Shown: positions 51,392 through 60,665 of the stretch, in pieces
How positions within the stretch are numbered: the first letter of the stretch is position 1
Layout of the letters: each line of letters begins with the position of its first letter
Assembly (NCBI GenBank): GCA_965208685.1
Contig: CBDBPL010000007.1
Span: 1,736,001-1,800,000, forward strand
Origin: JAJEFO01 sp965208685
Lineage (GTDB): Bacteria > Pseudomonadota > Alphaproteobacteria > Rhodobacterales > Rhodobacteraceae
Direction of reading: 5' to 3'
DNA: 64,000 bases
Notes under the pieces: generated by a model
The model's input: only the letters and a program-made list of their open reading frames with translations
The model's database searches: none
What the model was told of the DNA's origin: nothing
Translations under genes and position numbers: made by a program

Positions 51392-52525
51392 ATGGGACCC
51401 TTGAAGATCACGATTGCCGGAGCAGGCATTGGCGGGTTGGCTGCTGCGCTCGCACTTGCGCGAGACGGGCATTCAGTCCGCGTGATCGAGCGGGCTCATG
51501 AGTTCAGTCAAGTCGGTGCCGGAATCCAGGTAAGCCCAAATGGCATGGCGGTCTTGTTAGCGCTTGGACTGGAGAAGTTTCCGACTGAGACTGTCCGACT
51601 CGAGGCGGTGCGCCTCAGGGACGGGCCGAACGGGCGCGAGGTGGCAACCCTGGACTTTCGGCGCCATGCCGGGGACCTGCGCTGGCAGCTCTCGCACAGG
51701 TCCACTCTTGTTGCGCAACTGGCGGACGCCGCAAAGTGCGCCGGTGCGTCAATCGAGTTGGGTGTCGACTGCCGTCCACCGCCAGCGGGGCAGGCGCTGG
51801 ACGGCGAAGATCTGCTGATCGGCGCGGACGGAATCAAGTCGTGCATGCGCGCGCGTGTGGACAACGCGGCAAGTCCGTTCTTCACCGGTCAGGTTGCCTG
51901 GCGAACCGTGATTCCCGATTCAAGGTACGAACCGGTGGTCGAAGTCCATATGGGTCCCGGACGCCATCTCGTGACCTATCCGATCGACGGCGGGCGGCGC
52001 AATGTCGTGGCGTTTGAAGAGCGAACCAATTGGGTGGAAGAGGGCTGGAATCACGAAGACGACCCCGACAATCTTCGCATTGCATTTTCCGGATTTGGGT
52101 CCGACGTGCGCCGCATGCTGGAATCAGTGGAGAGCGTGCATCTCTGGGGCCTGTTCCGCCATCAGGTGGCAAGGCGCTGGGTCCTTGGCCGAATGGGTCT
52201 TCTTGGCGACGCTGCGCATTCGACGCTGCCGTTTCTTGCACAGGGAGCAAACCTGGCACTCGAGGATGCATGGGTTCTCGCCGCCGCGATCCGTCGGCAC
52301 GACCTGCAGACGGCGCTCGAAAGATACCAGGCACTCCGGATTCCCAGGACAAGGCGGATCGTGAATGCCGCCACCAGGAATGCACGCAACTACCACCTCC
52401 GCATCCCGCCCTTGCGCTTGGCCGCCCATACGGCACTCAAGGTTGCAAGCACGGTTGCCCCGGCGGCAATGCTAAAGCGGTTCGACTGGATCTATCGACA
52501 TGACGTCACCTCGCTGGAGGTCTGA
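51392..52525 (+). CDS. FAD-dependent monooxygenase (UbiH/salicylate hydroxylase type)
   Basis: A 377 aa class A flavin monooxygenase. GGAGG lies upstream of the ATG. The FAD-binding GAGIGGLAAALALARDG starts at about residue 10, the DG motif is in LIGADGIKSCMRARV near 150, and the GD motif is GLLGDAAHSTLPFLAQG near 270. Substrate unknown; homologs next to dksA are often labelled salicylate hydroxylase without proof. Confidence 0.9.
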   Translation: MGPLKITIAGAGIGGLAAALALARDGHSVRVIERAHEFSQVGAGIQVSPNGMAVLLALGLEKFPTETVRLEAVRLRDGPNGREVATLDFRRHAGDLRWQLSHRSTLVAQLADAAKCAGASIELGVDCRPPPAGQALDGEDLLIGADGIKSCMRARVDNAASPFFTGQVAWRTVIPDSRYEPVVEVHMGPGRHLVTYPIDGGRRNVVAFEERTNWVEEGWNHEDDPDNLRIAFSGFGSDVRRMLESVESVHLWGLFRHQVARRWVLGRMGLLGDAAHSTLPFLAQGANLALEDAWVLAAAIRRHDLQTALERYQALRIPRTRRIVNAATRNARNYHLRIPPLRLAAHTALKVASTVAPAAMLKRFDWIYRHDVTSLEV

Positions 52526-52561
52526 CTTGATCCTGCAATTCCTGTGTGGTTGACGGCACTG

Positions 52562-53635
52562 ATGGCACAGGTGACCAAAGCCTACCAAGCGCGGGTGGCA
52601 AGTGGCGATTTCGATGCCGACCCGGCGCAAGCGACGGTGCTTCCCGAGCTGGACCGGGTCGCTGGGGCGGTGAAATCCGCGCCGTCGCGGCGAGTGTTCG
52701 GCCGCGTCCTCAAGCGAACGCCGGAAACCGCCGCAGGAATCTACCTTTGGGGCGGCGTCGGTCGCGGGAAGTCCATGCTTATGGATCTTCTCCACGAGGT
52801 TGCGGGCGGCGACCACTCGCGCCGAATTCACTTCCACGCCTTCATGCAGGAAGTGCAGGGCCGATTGCACGAGGCGCGCAAGACCCAGGTCGACGATGCG
52901 CTGGTTCCGGTCGCGGCGGCCATGAGCGATGGACTCAGACTCCTTTGCCTTGACGAAATGCAGATATCGGACATCGCGGACGCCATGATCGTCGGGCGGT
53001 TCTTCGAGCAGGTGCTTGACGCCGGAGTTGTCGTCGTGACCACGTCCAACCGGCGCCCGGACGAGCTCTACAAGGACGGCCTCAATCGTGCCCTGTTCCT
53101 ACCGTTCATCGAACTCATCGAGACGCGTTTGTCAGTCATCGAGCTGACTTCGCCCCACGACTATCGCCAGGACAGGCTGGAAGGCGAAAAGGTCTACTTT
53201 CATCCGGCAGATGCATCAGCGCGTACCGCGGTGGAAAGGCTCTGGAACGACTTCCTCCAAGGCCGTGCGGAACCGCTCGTGCTTTCTGTGAAGGGTCGGA
53301 AGATCGAGATTCCCGAGTTTGCAAGCGGCGTGGCAAGGGCGAGATTCCCCGACCTTTGCGGCCAACCGCTCGGCCCGGCGGACTACCTAGCGATTGCGGA
53401 TGCGGTCCGTGTCCTGATCCTCGAAGAGATTCCCTACTTCAGTTCAGAAAACGCCAACGAGACTCGCCGCTTCGTGACCTTGATCGACGCACTTTACGAG
53501 GCGCGTGTCCGTTTCATCGCTACGGCGGCGAATGCACCGGAACGGCTTCAACTCGAGGGCAGCGGCGCATTCGAGTTCGAACGCACCGCGAGCAGGCTTC
53601 GCGAAATGCAATCTGCGGAGTGGTGCCGGGCCTGA
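52562..53635 (+). CDS. zapE: AFG1/ZapE-family ATPase
   Basis: A 357 aa P-loop ATPase of the AFG1 family, linked to cell division (ZapE) in bacteria and to protein quality control in mitochondria. Walker A is GGVGRGKSMLMD near residue 66, Walker B LLCLDEMQISDIADAM near 125, followed by VVVTTSNRRPDELYKDGL. The ATG at 52562 is chosen over a GTG at 52544. It lies just after the FAD monooxygenase and before ligA. Confidence 0.93.
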   Translation: MAQVTKAYQARVASGDFDADPAQATVLPELDRVAGAVKSAPSRRVFGRVLKRTPETAAGIYLWGGVGRGKSMLMDLLHEVAGGDHSRRIHFHAFMQEVQGRLHEARKTQVDDALVPVAAAMSDGLRLLCLDEMQISDIADAMIVGRFFEQVLDAGVVVVTTSNRRPDELYKDGLNRALFLPFIELIETRLSVIELTSPHDYRQDRLEGEKVYFHPADASARTAVERLWNDFLQGRAEPLVLSVKGRKIEIPEFASGVARARFPDLCGQPLGPADYLAIADAVRVLILEEIPYFSSENANETRRFVTLIDALYEARVRFIATAANAPERLQLEGSGAFEFERTASRLREMQSAEWCRA

Positions 53636-53809
53636 ACCTGGAACGTTTTTTGCCTGTCCGATCTCTGTCCAAATCGTCAAGGATACCTATGCGAACCCAC
53701 GGCAATTGACGCGTGGCACACTTCGCGGACGTTCTGGACACGGATGACTCCAGTTGTCTTTGCATCAGGACTGGACGATGAATGGAGGCGACCCTGCCGA
53801 GTTGATTGG

Positions 53810-55972
53810 ATGCCGCAGAATGCCCAGACGAGAGACGTAGCGTCGCTCACCCAAGAGGAAGCCAGGGACGAACTGGCTCGCTTGGCCACGGCGCTGCACG
53901 CCGCGGACGAGGCGTATCACCAGAGAGACGCGCCGGTTCTCACTGACGCGGACTACGATTCCCTCAAGCGCCGGAATGCCGAAATCGAACAACGCTTTCC
54001 GGATCTCAAGAGAGATGACTCTCCCTCTGAACAGGTGGGTGCCGCACCCTCCGAAGGCTTCCGGAAAGTGCGGCATTCGATGCCGATGCTGTCTCTGGAA
54101 AACGCGTTTGATGATTCGGACGTGGCGGAGTTCGACCGTTCCATCCGAAAGTTCCTTGGCATGTCCGAAGCCGACCCCCTAGCTTATACGGCAGAACCGA
54201 AAGTCGATGGCCTGTCGCTGTCCTTGAGGTACGAGGACGGACAGCTGGGCTGTGCAGCCACGCGGGGGGACGGCACGATCGGTGAAGATGTCACGGCCAA
54301 TGCCTTGACAATCAGCGATATTCCGGAGCGCATCATGTCGGCGCCGACACTGCTGGAGGTTCGAGGCGAAGTCTACATGAGTCACGAGGACTTCGCAGCG
54401 CTGAATGCCCGCCAGGCCGAGCAGGACGACAAGACATTTGCAAATCCGCGCAACGCGGCTGCCGGATCGCTGAGGCAGCTGGATTCCCGGATCACGGCCA
54501 AGCGACCGTTGAGATTCTTCGCCTATGCCTGGGGCGACGTCAGCGAGGCGCTGGCGGACACGCAGGAAGCGGCGATCAACCAGCTGAGAGACCTGGGCTT
54601 TGCGACCAACCCGCTCATGTTGCTCTGCAACTGCACCGAGGACTTGATCGCGCACTATCGCCGTATCGAGGAGTTGCGCGACACGCTTGGCTACGACATC
54701 GACGGCGTTGTCTACAAGGTGAATGATCTTGGCCTTCAGGCCAGGCTCGGGTTCCGCTCGACGACACCTCGGTGGGCGGTTGCACACAAGTTCCCGGCAG
54801 AGCTTGCCTGGACGCGGCTGGAAGCGATCGACATCCAGGTGGGTCGAACCGGCGCGCTTTCGCCGGTTGCGAGATTGCAACCGGTAACCGTCGGCGGCGT
54901 GGTCGTGTCAAATGCCACCCTTCACAACGAGGACTACATCGCCGGGCGCGATGCGAGCGGCAACGAGATCAGGGACGGCAAGGACATTCGAGCAGGTGAC
55001 CGGGTGCAGGTCTACCGGGCGGGAGACGTGATCCCGAAGGTCGCGGACGTTGATCTCGCCAAGAGACCCAAGGGTGCAGAACCATACGAATTCCCGGAAG
55101 AGTGTCCCGTTTGCGGGTCGCCCGCCGTCCGGGAAGAAGGGGATGCCGTGCGCCGATGCACGGGAGGCCTGGTTTGTCGCGCACAGGCTGTCGAGAAGCT
55201 GAAGCACTTCGTTTCGCGCGGCGCTTTCGACATCGAGGGACTCGGGGCGAAGCAGGTCGAGGATTTCCATGGTCGTGGCTGGATTGCCCAGCTGGCCGAC
55301 ATCTTCCTGCTGGAGGAACGTGACCGCTCAAGTGATAGGCGGCTGAAAGACCTGGAAGGCTGGGGAGACAAGTCTGCGGAAAAGCTCTTTGTCGCCATTA
55401 ACGATCGCAAGAGGATCGACTTCCATCGGTTTCTGTTCGGCTTGGGCATCCGGCATCTCGGCGAAGCGGCGGCCAAGGACCTCGCGCGCCACTTCAACGA
55501 CTGGCCCTCTCTTGCCGCCGCTGCAATTGACGCGGCCAAGGAGCCGGCCATGGACGATGCGTCTCAAGCCGCCCTGGACAGGAGTCCGGCCTGGAAGGAG
55601 TTCCTTTCCATCGATGGCGTGGGCCGAACCCTGGTTCGGTCACTCGTCCTGACGATGGATCAGGAAGCTGAACGCGACTCGATCGAACGTCTCGTGAAGC
55701 ACCTGGAGATCGTTCCGCCTGAGGCCCAGGCATCCGACAGTCCGGTTGCCGGAAAGGCCATTGTCTTCACCGGAACGCTGCACAGGATGACTCGCAACGA
55801 AGCCAAGGCGCGAGCAGAAGCGCTTGGAGCAAGGGTTTCGGGTTCCGTCTCCGCCAAGACCGATCTGGTTGTGGCCGGGCCGGGCGCGGGATCAAAGGCC
55901 AGGAAGGCTGCGGAACTCGGCGTCGAAACGATAGACGAGGACGATTGGCTCGCCCTCATCGGCGGCGCATGA
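53810..55972 (+). CDS. ligA: NAD-dependent DNA ligase
   Basis: Essential ligase that seals Okazaki fragments. It has the Ia domain (LHAADEAYHQRDAPVLTDAD), the adenylation domain with catalytic Lys131 in AEPKVDGLSLSL, the OB fold, a four-Cys zinc finger (CPVCGSPA and CTGGLVC), helix-hairpin-helix motifs and a C-terminal BRCT domain (GKAIVFTGTLHRMTRNEAKA). The ATG at 53810 gives 720 aa; one at 53744 would add 22 residues not typical of the family. It overlaps recG by ATGA. Confidence 0.95.
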   Translation: MPQNAQTRDVASLTQEEARDELARLATALHAADEAYHQRDAPVLTDADYDSLKRRNAEIEQRFPDLKRDDSPSEQVGAAPSEGFRKVRHSMPMLSLENAFDDSDVAEFDRSIRKFLGMSEADPLAYTAEPKVDGLSLSLRYEDGQLGCAATRGDGTIGEDVTANALTISDIPERIMSAPTLLEVRGEVYMSHEDFAALNARQAEQDDKTFANPRNAAAGSLRQLDSRITAKRPLRFFAYAWGDVSEALADTQEAAINQLRDLGFATNPLMLLCNCTEDLIAHYRRIEELRDTLGYDIDGVVYKVNDLGLQARLGFRSTTPRWAVAHKFPAELAWTRLEAIDIQVGRTGALSPVARLQPVTVGGVVVSNATLHNEDYIAGRDASGNEIRDGKDIRAGDRVQVYRAGDVIPKVADVDLAKRPKGAEPYEFPEECPVCGSPAVREEGDAVRRCTGGLVCRAQAVEKLKHFVSRGAFDIEGLGAKQVEDFHGRGWIAQLADIFLLEERDRSSDRRLKDLEGWGDKSAEKLFVAINDRKRIDFHRFLFGLGIRHLGEAAAKDLARHFNDWPSLAAAAIDAAKEPAMDDASQAALDRSPAWKEFLSIDGVGRTLVRSLVLTMDQEAERDSIERLVKHLEIVPPEAQASDSPVAGKAIVFTGTLHRMTRNEAKARAEALGARVSGSVSAKTDLVVAGPGAGSKARKAAELGVETIDEDDWLALIGGA

Positions 55973-58059
55973 GCGGTCGGCCGGAGGTTCTCTTTCCGCT
56001 CTTTGCGTCGCTCGATTCGCTGCCGGGCATTGGCCCGAAGCTTGTGCGCGTGTTCGGGCAGATGGAAATCGGCAGGCCCAGGGACCTGCTCTTCACGATG
56101 CCGAACGCCGGCGTTGATCGGCGGTGCCGGCCCACCGTGGCAGGGTTGACTCTGCCGGCAACGGTCACGACTGAAGTCACGGTGCTGCGGCACCTGCCAA
56201 ATCAGGCCAAGGGGCGGCCCTATCGCGTCAGCGTATCGGACTCCGAAATGGAGTTTCCGTTGGTGTTCTTCCACGCGAATCTTGATTGGCTGCAGAAGAA
56301 GCTCCCGCAAGGCGAGCGTCGCGTGATCTCAGGCAGGGCGGAACTGTTCGATGGAACCGTGCAGATGGCTCACCCTGACTACATCCTCACGCCAGAGGAG
56401 GCCCTTCAGTTGCCGAGGTTCGAACCCGTGTACCCGCTGACGCAAGGGCTTGCGCAGAAAGCCATGGCCAAGGCCATCGCCGCGGCGGTTGAACGGGCGC
56501 CGGAACTTGACGACTGGCTGGAGGCGGCATTGCTGGAGAGCATGGGTTGGCCACGGTGGCATGATGCAGTGACGCAAGTTCATGCCCCGGACTCGGCGAA
56601 AGACATCAAGCCCAATGCGCCCGCACGCCAGCGGCTTGCATATGATGAGTTCCTTTCCCACCAGGTGACGCTCTCGCTCGCCCGTTCACGTCGCAGAAGC
56701 CGCAAGGGACGGTCATCGGCTGCAACGGGTCGCTTCCAGGCAAGGGTTCTTGAAGCGCTTCCCTACCGCCCGACAGGCGCGCAGGAACGTGCAATGCGCG
56801 AAATTTCCGAAGACTTGGCGGATTCCGCGCGGATGAACCGCCTGCTTCAGGGTGATGTCGGCTCGGGCAAGACGTTTGTCGCATTCATGTCCCTGCTGGT
56901 GGCAGTCGAAGCTGGCGGGCAGGGAGTGCTCATGGCGCCGACCGAAATTCTGGCCCGCCAGCATCTGGAAGCGCTCAAGCCGCTGGCCGAAGCCGCGCGC
57001 GTGGTGCTTGAGATTCTCACTGGGCGCGACAAGGGCAAGGAGCGCTCGGGCAAGCTGGCTGCACTCAGGAACGGCGAAATCCAGATTCTCTTGGGAACGC
57101 ATGCCGTGTTCCAGAAAGATGTCGAATTCCGGGACCTTCGCTTAGCGATCATCGACGAGCAGCACCGATTCGGTGTGGCCCAGCGCATGGAACTCGGAAA
57201 GAAGGGCGATACGGTCGACGTGCTGGTGATGACGGCCACGCCCATCCCCCGATCCCTGAGCCTGACCCATTTTGGCGACTTGGACATGTCCGTGCTGGAC
57301 GAGAAACCGCCGGGTCGGACACCCGTGGCCACAGCGGCCGTGCCGGACGACCGGATCGGCAAAGTGGAGGCGCAGTTGAAGGCTGCGGTGGAAAGAGGTC
57401 GGCAGGCATATTGGGTCTGTCCACTCGTGGATGAAAGCGACACCCTGCCCCAGACCGCCGCCGAAGAACGCGTCCTGCGACTTCGCGCGGTTCTGGGTGA
57501 GCAAGCCGTTGGTCTTGTTCATGGGCAGTTGCCGCCTGGCGAAAGGGATGCTGCCATGGCGGCCTTCGTTGCCGGGGATGCGCGAGTTCTGGTTGCAACG
57601 ACAGTCATCGAGGTTGGAGTCGACGTGCCGAATGCCTCGATCATGGTGATTGAAGGTGCGGAGTCCTTTGGCCTTGCGCAGCTGCATCAATTGCGGGGCA
57701 GGGTCGGTCGCGGCGCAGAGCGGTCATCATGCCTGTTGCTCTATCGCTCCCCGCTTTCCGAGTTCGCCCGGCGACGCCTGGAAATCCTGCGCGCGACGGA
57801 GGACGGGTTTCGGATTGCGGAAGAAGATCTCGCGATGCGCGGGGCGGGGGATGTGCTTGGCACGGCCCAATCCGGGCTTCCGCGATTCCGGGTCGCCGAT
57901 TGGGAATGCCATGGATCGCTGCTTTCTGCAGCGAATCGTGATGCCAGGGAACTCGTGGCGCGTGACCCGGAACTCAAGACACAGCGTGGAGAAGCGGTGC
58001 GAACGCTGCTCTGGTTGCAGGAGCAGGACAAGACAATCGGAATGATATCAGCGGGTTAA
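55969..58059 (+). CDS. recG: ATP-dependent DNA helicase RecG
   Basis: Branch-migration helicase for stalled forks and Holliday junctions, 696 aa. The N-terminal wedge domain includes LPGIGPKLVRVFGQ. Walker A is GDVGSGKTFVAFMS near residue 296, Walker B IIDEQHRFGVAQR (DEQH box), then MTATPIPRSLSLTHFGDLD and the C-terminal TRG-type LHQLRGRVGRG. Its start overlaps the ligA stop. A decayed fragment of a second recG-like sequence lies 1.3 kb downstream. Confidence 0.96.
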   Translation: MSGRPEVLFPLFASLDSLPGIGPKLVRVFGQMEIGRPRDLLFTMPNAGVDRRCRPTVAGLTLPATVTTEVTVLRHLPNQAKGRPYRVSVSDSEMEFPLVFFHANLDWLQKKLPQGERRVISGRAELFDGTVQMAHPDYILTPEEALQLPRFEPVYPLTQGLAQKAMAKAIAAAVERAPELDDWLEAALLESMGWPRWHDAVTQVHAPDSAKDIKPNAPARQRLAYDEFLSHQVTLSLARSRRRSRKGRSSAATGRFQARVLEALPYRPTGAQERAMREISEDLADSARMNRLLQGDVGSGKTFVAFMSLLVAVEAGGQGVLMAPTEILARQHLEALKPLAEAARVVLEILTGRDKGKERSGKLAALRNGEIQILLGTHAVFQKDVEFRDLRLAIIDEQHRFGVAQRMELGKKGDTVDVLVMTATPIPRSLSLTHFGDLDMSVLDEKPPGRTPVATAAVPDDRIGKVEAQLKAAVERGRQAYWVCPLVDESDTLPQTAAEERVLRLRAVLGEQAVGLVHGQLPPGERDAAMAAFVAGDARVLVATTVIEVGVDVPNASIMVIEGAESFGLAQLHQLRGRVGRGAERSSCLLLYRSPLSEFARRRLEILRATEDGFRIAEEDLAMRGAGDVLGTAQSGLPRFRVADWECHGSLLSAANRDARELVARDPELKTQRGEAVRTLLWLQEQDKTIGMISAG

Positions 58060-58186
58060 GGCTTATTTGCACGCTTTGTCCACGAATGTTCGCATAATGG
58101 TCTTTACACTCGTTCAAAAGTGAAGAACAATTAGGCAACATTTGCGTTGCCTGCCGATCGCAGGCGAATGTCAGGAGGTTGCCGAA

Positions 58187-58306
58187 ATGAATGAACTGAA
58201 AGACACGTTTTCCCGCAACGCAGCAACCTTGCCCGGCGATTTCGCCGCGGGCGCAGCGCTTGTGCTTCTCACGTTTGTTGGCTTGTCACTGTCTGGGCTT
58301 TTCTGA
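58187..58306 (+). CDS. Small single-helix membrane protein, 39 aa
   Basis: AGGAGG lies 8 bases before the ATG. The product begins MNELKDTFSRNAATLPGDFA and ends in one hydrophobic helix (AALVLLTFVGLSLSGLF). The N-AATLPGD pattern plus a terminal helix occurs in short conserved alphaproteobacterial proteins of unknown role. Two overlapping hairpins (58133-58152 and 58149-58165) lie just upstream, and a clear terminator follows. Confidence 0.7.
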   Translation: MNELKDTFSRNAATLPGDFAAGAALVLLTFVGLSLSGLF

Positions 58307-58704
58307 CATGCGCCTGCCTGCGGTCTGGCGTGTCGGTTCACGCATCCTGTCCCGAATTCGATGCACGATGACATTGTCGTCGGGGTTCCTGCCCTGAACC
58401 CAAGACTGACACGAAGCCAGATGCGCCACTTGCCCGCCGCCGTTCCCAGGAATGCGGCGGGCCTCTTTTATTCGCGATGCTGTTGCGAGTTTCACGAACA
58501 CGCGGCGCCAATTCTTTGCTCAAATCGAATTGCGATGTACGTCCGCCGACGCTTCTTCACCCGTCATTCGGCTGGGCGAGGCCCCGGTAGCGATCAAGCG
58601 CTACAGCTACCACTTCCCTTCGCCGCGCCTGCCGTCGTGGCCAATGGGTGATACACTTTAGCGCCCCGTCCAGACCCCAGGCGAAACGTCGATCGGCAAT
58701 CCAT
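58307..58704. other. Intergenic stretch after the small membrane protein
   Basis: Contains the terminator at 58432 and no recognised gene. Confidence 0.5.
58432..58470 (+). terminator. Rho-independent terminator
   Basis: GCCCGCCGC pairs with GCGGCGGGC (9 perfect pairs) and is followed by CTCTTTTA. It ends the transcript of the small membrane protein and possibly recG. Confidence 0.85.
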
Positions 58705-58909
58705 GCATTTTCCGCATCGCGCGCTGCGCGGCCGCAGCACCGAAGCCGAGGTTCGCGCCATCCTGTAGGAGGCCGTGCATCCGGAAGGCCGCGCTGCACT
58801 GGGGAAACTATTGACGGCCGTCGGACGGCGCGCAGGGTTGACAGAGCAAAAGTTCGCTGGCTTCGCCTAGCGCGATGCGTCCGTTGCGCGGCCCGTCGAT
58901 ATCGAATGA
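58705..58909 (+). pseudogene. FitA-like antitoxin remnant with two in-frame stops
   Basis: Read in one frame it gives LRGRSTEAEVRAIL, stop, EAVHPEGRAALGKLLTAVGR, then LTEQKFAGFA, stop, RDASVARPVDIE. This is the FitA/VapB-type pattern (R.R....STEAEVRAIL.EAV). TAG codons at 58766 and 58868 interrupt it, and the N-terminus is eroded. Its final TGA overlaps the toxin ATG, the normal arrangement for this pair. Confidence 0.7.
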
Positions 58910-59313
58910 TCCTGGTTGATGCGAACGTTGTGTCGGAGCCGCCACGCGCCGATCCGGAATCGCGCGTCGCTGATTGGCTCGACGTGCAGACGCTGGAAAC
59001 CTTCTGTCTCTCCGCCATCACTGTTGCCGAGCTGCGATTTGGTGTGCGGCTGCCGGTCGGGCGTCGTCGCGACCGGCTGCGCAACGACTTGGAAGGGCAG
59101 GTGTTGCCGATGTTCGCGGGGCGGGTTCTGGCCTTCAACCTTGTGGCTTCGCAGGCATGTTCGGAGCTGATTGCGAGGGCTCGGTCAGCGGGATTGGCGA
59201 ATTCAATTTCGGACGGCTACAACGCCACCCGACTGCATTCGGCGCTCGGATATCTGAGCCCGAACAAGTTCGAGGAGATCAACGCCCTGGATGGGTCAAA
59301 AAGTGCAGGCTGA
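58906..59313 (+). pseudogene. FitB/VapC-type PIN toxin truncated by an IS3 fragment
   Basis: MILVDANVVSEPPRADPESR, then LSAITVAELRFGVRL and LARARSAGLANSISDGY follow the FitB family to about residue 104. The downstream acidic residue region is missing. From about 59215 the frame continues YNATRLHSALGYLSPNKFEE, the C-terminus of an IS3-family OrfB transposase. The result is a chimeric, probably inactive toxin. Confidence 0.75.
59215..59313 (+). mobile_element. IS3-family transposase OrfB C-terminal fragment
   Basis: YNATRLHSALGYLSPNKFEE matches the conserved end of IS3 OrfB (YN..R.HS.LGY.SP..FE). Only about 33 codons remain; the integrase core and the second IS end are absent. Confidence 0.7.
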
Positions 59314-59384
59314 ACTGTCCAACCGAAAGGGCGCACTCCAACTTTTCGACACCCCTCGAAGGCGAACAGGAACGTGAGCCGCGA

Positions 59385-59550
59385 CAGCATTCAAACGAAC
59401 TGATCGCTTGCGAGCGGATGAACTGTCTCCTTTCAGGCGATGTCGGCTCCGGCAAGACGCCTGTCTCAGCCATTTCATTGGTGGTGGCTGCCAATGCGGG
59501 CGGGGAGGAGGTGCTCGATGCGTCGATCCAAACGCTGATCCCTTGTGACC
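59385..59550 (+). pseudogene. recG-like fragment
   Basis: ERMNCLLSGDVGSGKTPVSA followed by ISLVVAANAGGEEVLDASIQ aligns with RecG residues around Walker A (ARMNRLLQGDVGSGKTFVAF, then MSLLVAVEAGGQGVLMAPTE) from this window. Only about 50 codons are left. Differences are substantial, so it is an old or foreign copy rather than a recent duplication of the gene upstream. Confidence 0.65.
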
Positions 59551-59779
59551 TTTTTCTTGCGCTTTGACGTCCAAGCTTGTCGCTCTGTCGGGACAGGCCT
59601 ATTGTGTGCACGGGGCCGAGGGCGCTCTTGACGCCTGCAGCCCGCGGCAAGAAAGCAGCCACGAACAATCCTGATGAACGTTCTTGACAGATCCGAGCCT
59701 GCAAGATGCCTGCAACGGCAAAAGTGGCCGGCCTGGCCCTTGATGCGCAATTGAACGATCCGGAACGGGAGAGACAGCG

Positions 59780-60325
59780 ATGGAAATGGAGCATCTGGCG
59801 CACGTGCTGCGAGCCGCGAAAGCGATCACGGGAGAGACGGAATTCACGATCGTCGGATCGCAGGCCGTCCTTGCGCAACATCCAGATGCGCCTGCCGCGA
59901 TGAAGATGTCTATGGAGGTGGACATCTTTCCTAGATCTCGACCGGATCTGTCGGAGCTGATCGAGGGCGCGCTGGGTGCGGAGTCGCATTTTCACTCGAC
60001 CTTCGGATACCATGCGGACGGGATCGGCGAAGAGACCGCAATCCTGCCCGAAGGATGGGAGGAGCGCGCCTTTGTCCTCGACGGTCATCCACTTCTCGAG
60101 GGTGCCGTCGCGATTTGTCCGGAGATCCATGACCTGTGTGCATCAAAGCTTATGGCGTTTCGTGACAAGGACAGAACCTGGGTCGAGGCGGCCGTGGCAG
60201 CCGGACTTGCCGACCCGGCAACGATAGCCAGGCGAATTGACGCGATGGAGCGTGATCCAGAGGGAGCTAGGGGCCATGCATCAAGATGGGTGAAGGCCAT
60301 GGAGTTCGATTCACATGCGCCATGA
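59780..60325 (+). CDS. DUF6036-like nucleotidyltransferase-fold protein
   Basis: A 181 aa protein. EFTIVGSQAVLAQHPDAP near residue 22 has the G[GS]xA pattern of a nucleotidyltransferase, followed by MEVDIFPRSR with the likely metal Asp, and DLCASKLMAFRDKDR near 118. It resembles the AbiEii/DUF6036 group, whose members often act as toxins with a small partner. The next gene overlaps it by 11 bases, which supports a two-gene module. Toxin activity is inference. Confidence 0.6.
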   Translation: MEMEHLAHVLRAAKAITGETEFTIVGSQAVLAQHPDAPAAMKMSMEVDIFPRSRPDLSELIEGALGAESHFHSTFGYHADGIGEETAILPEGWEERAFVLDGHPLLEGAVAICPEIHDLCASKLMAFRDKDRTWVEAAVAAGLADPATIARRIDAMERDPEGARGHASRWVKAMEFDSHAP

Positions 60326-60665
60326 GGACCGGAAGGACGACATGCGTCTTGCCTGGCTCAGGACTGTTCTCGACCGCATGGCGTCGTGCGCACGGGAAGA
60401 TTGCCGGATACGCGCGAAGGCGCGGGCCCTTCTCGACCTGAAGCGATCCCGGAGCCTGGTGTCCGAACATCACGCGCAACGCTGGAAGGAATTGCTGGAG
60501 ATGGATGCAGAAGACTTGAGGAGGGCTCTTCTCGCGCCCGGAACGCAAGGTCGAGAGCTTCGGCACGCGCATCTTTTTGCTGGCGTCTTTCCGCCAAAGG
60601 AGCAGAACCGCATCCTGCGAGACATAAGGAAGGAATCCGGCGGCGGCACTTCCGGTCCAGGTTAG
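60315..60665 (+). CDS. Unknown small protein, partner of the DUF6036-like gene
   Basis: A 116 aa Arg/Leu/Glu-rich helical protein without recognised motif (LAWLRTVLDRMASCAREDCR near the N-terminus). The ATG lies within the end of the upstream gene, so the two are co-expressed. It may be the antitoxin or regulatory partner. Confidence 0.55.
   Translation: MRHEDRKDDMRLAWLRTVLDRMASCAREDCRIRAKARALLDLKRSRSLVSEHHAQRWKELLEMDAEDLRRALLAPGTQGRELRHAHLFAGVFPPKEQNRILRDIRKESGGGTSGPG

Noticed and set aside
58132..58165. Hairpins as a recG terminator
   Set aside because: No T run follows either stem and a gene with a strong ribosome site begins directly after; the real terminator is at 58432-58470.
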